From RQOF01 sp964461135 (GTDB taxonomy: Bacteria > Calditrichota > Calditrichia > RBG-13-44-9), in NCBI GenBank assembly GCA_964461135.1, contig CAYWTB010000141.1, positions 1 to 7,384 on the forward strand: a stretch of DNA of 7,384 nt, in the 5' to 3' direction. Positions 5,104 to 7,384 of this stretch are shown one piece after another (the first letter of the stretch is position 1; every line of letters starts with the position of its first letter). A model generated the notes under the pieces. The model was not told the origin of the DNA and did no database searches. It worked only from the letters and a program-made list of their open reading frames with translations. A program made the position numbers and the translations under genes.

Positions 5104-5162
5104 ATGAGGACAATTTAACCGAATTGAAGAAACAAATTCATGACCACATGACCGGCCTGTAG
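5100..5162 (+). CDS. Short ORF ending in amber, in frame with the next ORF
   Basis: This ORF starts at an ATG overlapping the previous stop (ATGA), with AGGAG 7 nt upstream, so initiation here is well supported. After 20 codons (MNEDNLTELKKQIHDHMTGL) it meets TAG at 5160-5162. The same frame then stays open to 5387, which suggests the original gene was about 95 codons long. The TAG may be a nonsense mutation, an assembly error or a suppressed/recoded codon. Confidence 0.5.
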   Translation: MNEDNLTELKKQIHDHMTGL

Positions 5163-5171
5163 GCCTTCGTT

Positions 5172-5387
5172 TTGAAGATTAAGCATCCCGCCTGCGACGG
5201 GATATCGAACCAGGTGCGGAATATACTTTACTGCAACATTAAAAATGATTTTCAGGAAATGGAATCTCGGATGAATTCGCTCATCGATCTCACTAAACGA
5301 TTCGAGATCACCTGGGACTGCATGGACTGTCTGGCAGCCGTAAAACAGGCCAGGCGGATATCTAATCAGATTGGAGTCCCGGTTTGA
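5172..5387 (+). CDS. Hypothetical protein, probably the 3' part of an amber-interrupted gene
   Basis: A 71-aa reading frame beginning at TTG with a weak ribosome binding site. It continues in frame from the well-initiated ORF at 5100. The product is helical and Cys-containing (HPAC, ILYC, DCMDC) and not recognised. Its TGA stop overlaps the TTG start of the nucleotidyltransferase gene. Without suppression, expression would depend on re-initiation after the TAG. Confidence 0.55.
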   Translation: MKIKHPACDGISNQVRNILYCNIKNDFQEMESRMNSLIDLTKRFEITWDCMDCLAAVKQARRISNQIGVPV

Positions 5388-5899
5388 TCTTATCGGATGC
5401 AAAACATTATTCCCGTCAGATCCTGGGGGAGCTGAAACCGTTCTGCGAGCGCAGCGAGATCGCCGGATCCATAAGACGGGAGAAACAGTTGTGCCGGGAT
5501 ATTGAGATCGTCTGCATTCCCAAAAAGATAGTCAAGCCGGTGGATCTGTTCTTTTCCGAGAAGAGCATTCATTCAGGGTTTATTGAGGCCGTGAATAAAT
5601 ATGAAAAGGTTAAGGGAGAGCCTACCGGTAAATATACCCAGCGGGTCCTCCCCGGAAATATCAAGGTAGATATCTTTATCGCAGATGAGAACAACTGGGG
5701 ACTTATCCTGGCCATTAGAACGGGATCTGCTGAATTCTCCCACTCCCTGGCAAAGGAATGGGTCAGGCAGGGGTATCATGCGGCCCGCGGGATCCTTTAT
5801 TACGGTTATGAACCTCATTTTATCCGGGAGGAAATTGATTTATTCAAATTACTCAAAATTAGCTGGGTACCGCCCCAGCGGAGGATTGAAGGATTTTAA
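5384..5899 (+). CDS. Pol X-like nucleotidyltransferase
   Basis: A 171-aa protein resembling the palm/thumb part of family X DNA polymerases. Visible motifs are G28-S29 with RREK (AGSIRREKQ), the metal-binding pair D39-x-E41 (CRDIEIV), a third acidic residue D96 (IKVDIFIA), NWGLILAIRTGS (residues 104-115) and the closing EEIDLFKLLKISWVPPQRR (149-167). The usual 8-kDa and HhH domains and the PHP domain are absent, so it is shorter than bacterial PolX. It probably transfers nucleotides to DNA ends or fills short gaps; RNA or protein targets cannot be excluded. It starts at TTG inside a TTGA overlap, with GGAG 7 nt upstream. Confidence 0.85.
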   Translation: MILSDAKHYSRQILGELKPFCERSEIAGSIRREKQLCRDIEIVCIPKKIVKPVDLFFSEKSIHSGFIEAVNKYEKVKGEPTGKYTQRVLPGNIKVDIFIADENNWGLILAIRTGSAEFSHSLAKEWVRQGYHAARGILYYGYEPHFIREEIDLFKLLKISWVPPQRRIEGF

Positions 5900-5902
5900 A
5901 TC

Positions 5903-6127
5903 ATGTATGAATATGAGGGAATGAAAAGGATTTGTTACCCGGATCCGGGCGGAGAAAATGGTGATTGGGGGAATACTATTTTTGTACCAGTATGTGAGAA
6001 ATGTCGTCGTTTTGTTAAACCAGATGATTCAATACTGCTGAATTATCAGGGATTAATCGATCAACCAAATGCCACTTGTGTAAAATGTGGCAGGACCAAA
6101 ATGATATTTGAAGGATTTTATCCATAA
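5903..6127 (+). CDS. Small zinc-ribbon protein
   Basis: A 74-aa protein with two CxxC knuckles, C31-x2-C34 (CEKC) and C59-x2-C62 (CVKC), the layout of a zinc ribbon. The N-terminus is acidic and Gly-rich (DPGGENGDWGN). AAGGA lies upstream near the end of the nucleotidyltransferase gene. Small zinc ribbons in phage early operons often bind nucleic acid or host proteins; no specific partner can be named. Confidence 0.7.
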   Translation: MYEYEGMKRICYPDPGGENGDWGNTIFVPVCEKCRRFVKPDDSILLNYQGLIDQPNATCVKCGRTKMIFEGFYP

Positions 6128-6148
6128 ATATTCTAATAGGAGAATATA

Positions 6149-6448
6149 ATGACTCAACAAATGCCATCTTTGCAATCTCATTATGCGAATATGAAAAGGG
6201 TGGACCGGAATATCCGCCATATCGTTTTGGACTTTTGTTCAAGAAATGTCGGCCGGCCGTTTTCATTAATAGAATTAGAAATATTTGTTATGAATGAGAG
6301 AAAGATAACTCCAGGGAGTCCTGGGAGGATCCTGAGATTATTGAAGCAGGAGCGTGTTATTAATTACCAGCAGCTCTCCCGTCATAAAAGCAAATATCAG
6401 ATTACTTATATCAGGGGATTTTCTCATCAAACGGCAATAGTGTTTTAA
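6149..6448 (+). CDS. Winged-helix-like protein
   Basis: A 99-aa basic protein. Residues 18-75 read as a winged-helix domain: a helix (RNIRHIVLDFCSR), a helix after RPFSLIELEIFV, a helix in GSPGRILRLLKQERVI and a wing with HKSKYQITY. AGGAG 7 nt upstream gives a clear start. A DNA-binding role in early regulation or replication is likely from the fold alone. I do not recognise the family. Confidence 0.65.
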   Translation: MTQQMPSLQSHYANMKRVDRNIRHIVLDFCSRNVGRPFSLIELEIFVMNERKITPGSPGRILRLLKQERVINYQQLSRHKSKYQITYIRGFSHQTAIVF

Positions 6449-6459
6449 GGAATCCCGAC

Positions 6460-6651
6460 ATGACTCAATTAAATATGTTCAATTCAAACCTGAAGCAGCT
6501 GCTTGAGCTGAGATGTAATCTACAAAATCGTATGGATTATTATCTGCATGTTGCTAATGACAGGCAGAGATATGAAACCTGTTTTTCTCAGCTTAAAAAA
6601 ATAAATAATCAAATTCAAAACCATTATAAAAAAGAGAATAAATGGCTTTAA
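6460..6651 (+). CDS. Small coiled-coil protein
   Basis: A 63-aa, strongly helical Gln/Asn/Leu-rich protein (LKQLLELRCNLQNR, then SQLKKINNQIQNHYKKENK) with heptad-like spacing suggesting dimerisation. AAGGA lies upstream of the ATG. Its 3' end overlaps the replication gene by 10 nt, so they are probably coupled. Function not recognised; a helper of the next protein is possible from position only. Confidence 0.6.
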   Translation: MTQLNMFNSNLKQLLELRCNLQNRMDYYLHVANDRQRYETCFSQLKKINNQIQNHYKKENKWL

Positions 6652-7384
6652 GACTAACAGATACCGAGAAATGGAAAAAGCCCTGGTTTCTGGATTTACC
6701 GGTTGAATATAAGGCGCTCTGGAATTATCTCTGTGATGAGTGTAATCATGCGGGGATATGGGAGGTTAATTTTAAGCTGGCCAATTTCCTCATTGGGTAT
6801 AAGTTCGATGAAAATAAAGCTGCAGGGATTTTGGAAAAACAGATTATTGTTCTGGATGGCGGCCGCCGATGGTTCCTGGTTGATTTTATTGAATGGCAAT
6901 ATAAATGTTCAATAGAAAATCTTAACCCGAGTAATCGGGCCCACTTTTCCGTTATTCAAATACTCGAAAAATATGGAATCCCTGTTCTTTTAAAAGAGAG
7001 ATTACTGAAAAAAGAAGAAAAAGAAGGGGCTATTAAGCCCCTTAACAGACCCTTACTAGGGTGTAAGGATAAGGATAAGGATAAGGATAAGGATTTAAAA
7101 GCGGGGGGTTATAGGGGGGAGAAAAAACGCCGGCCCGATGACATGAACCAGATTATTGAATATTTCCGTGAATTGAACATCCAGCAGCCTGAAATGTATG
7201 CTGAGAAATTCTTCAATTTTTATGAAGCTAACGGCTGGGTCCAGGGGAAGGGAAGAAAACCGATCAAAGACTGGAAATCCTGCGCTAAAACCTGGGATCT
7301 CCCCAGGGCTCCCGGAGAGAACGAAAAAACGGTTATGGTGAAAATCATTGGCGCAGAAGGCCAGACCAGCATGGGAATGTATCC
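6642..7384 (+). CDS. Phage replication-initiation protein, DnaD/O-like (partial)
   Basis: The reading frame stays open to the window edge (about 247 codons seen). The N-terminus (MALRLTDTEKWKKPWFLDLP to about residue 90) resembles the winged-helix origin-binding domain of phage replisome organisers. A lysine/glutamate-rich linker with KDKDKDKDKD (142-151) follows. The C-terminal part carries the DnaD/DnaT-like pattern IIEYFREL, FFNFYEANGW (W199) and KDWKSCAKTW (W211, W218). Such proteins bind the phage origin and load the host helicase. The start overlaps the coiled-coil gene. The linker DNA itself is repetitive and may be the origin. The family call is from motif pattern, not a database match. 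Confidence 0.8.
   Translation, partial: MALRLTDTEKWKKPWFLDLPVEYKALWNYLCDECNHAGIWEVNFKLANFLIGYKFDENKAAGILEKQIIVLDGGRRWFLVDFIEWQYKCSIENLNPSNRAHFSVIQILEKYGIPVLLKERLLKKEEKEGAIKPLNRPLLGCKDKDKDKDKDLKAGGYRGEKKRRPDDMNQIIEYFRELNIQQPEMYAEKFFNFYEANGWVQGKGRKPIKDWKSCAKTWDLPRAPGENEKTVMVKIIGAEGQTSMGMY
7024..7043. repeat. Perfect hairpin upstream of the hexamer repeats
   Basis: An 8-bp perfect stem, AAGGGGCT with AGCCCCTT, around the loop ATTA. It lies inside the replication gene and 21 bp before the AAGGAT repeats. Without a T-run it is not a typical terminator. Its place next to repeats suggests an origin element. Confidence 0.6.
7065..7094 (+). repeat. Five tandem AAGGAT repeats (candidate origin iterons)
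   Basis: Five perfect head-to-tail copies of AAGGAT, encoding KDKDKDKDKD in the linker of the replication protein. They are followed by G-rich tracts at about 7101-7118. Phage origins often lie as short direct repeats inside the initiator gene, as in lambda O. A slippage-prone microsatellite encoding a flexible charged linker is the alternative reading. Confidence 0.6.

Noticed and set aside
5685..5924. Plus-strand ORF inside the nucleotidyltransferase gene
   Set aside because: It lies in another frame of a gene with clear family motifs and has no start signal.
7065..7094. AAGGAT repeats as a CRISPR array
   Set aside because: The units are 6 bp, contiguous and without spacers.

Overview
This window looks like the left part of a temperate phage or prophage genome in a bacterial host. 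The support is architectural: a leftward tyrosine integrase, a leftward XRE repressor, a divergent promoter/operator region, a small Cro-like gene followed by a strong terminator, a run of tiny tightly coupled early genes, and a replication-initiation gene that runs off the right edge. Base composition is moderate and AT-leaning, most strongly in the leftward cargo genes. I cannot name the host. No gene here is a reliable taxonomic marker, and no tRNA or core host gene is present.

Left arm, minus strand (about 76-3059): one compact lysogeny operon reading repressor, lipoprotein, a 65-codon ORF, a tail-anchored membrane protein and integrase. Gaps between genes are 2-13 nt, and the membrane-protein gene overlaps the integrase. 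The cargo lies between repressor and integrase, where temperate phages often carry genes expressed in the lysogen, such as lipoproteins for superinfection exclusion. The 65-codon ORF begins with a diverged copy of the first 35 codons of the integrase, so the membrane-protein gene is flanked by direct repeats of the integrase 5' end. A -1 slippery heptamer sits where the membrane-protein and integrase frames overlap.

Control region (3060-3520): two matching palindromic operators, AATTNG-N6-CTAATT, lie exactly 30 bp apart. One fills the 17-bp spacer of a near-consensus rightward promoter (TTGACA-N17-TATATT) and the other abuts the repressor start. A 98-codon minus-strand gene lies inside the first 400 bp of the presumed rightward transcript, antisense to it.

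Right arm, plus strand (3520-7384): a small HTH protein, a Rho-independent terminator, then about a dozen short genes, most joined by very short gaps or by ATGA, TGATG and TTGA overlaps. They include two small zinc-finger proteins, an AlpA/MerR-type HTH protein, a Pol X-like nucleotidyltransferase, a winged-helix-like protein and a small coiled-coil protein. The last gene resembles a DnaD/O-type phage replication protein. It carries five AAGGAT repeats and a perfect hairpin, so it may also contain the phage origin. Two amber codons (4137-4139 and 5160-5162) each sit in frame with the ORF that follows, and no other gene here ends in TAG.

The main candidates for something new are the integrase-linked cargo cassette with its repeat and possible frameshift fusion, the two amber codons, and the unrecognised small early genes. 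None has an assigned function from sequence alone.
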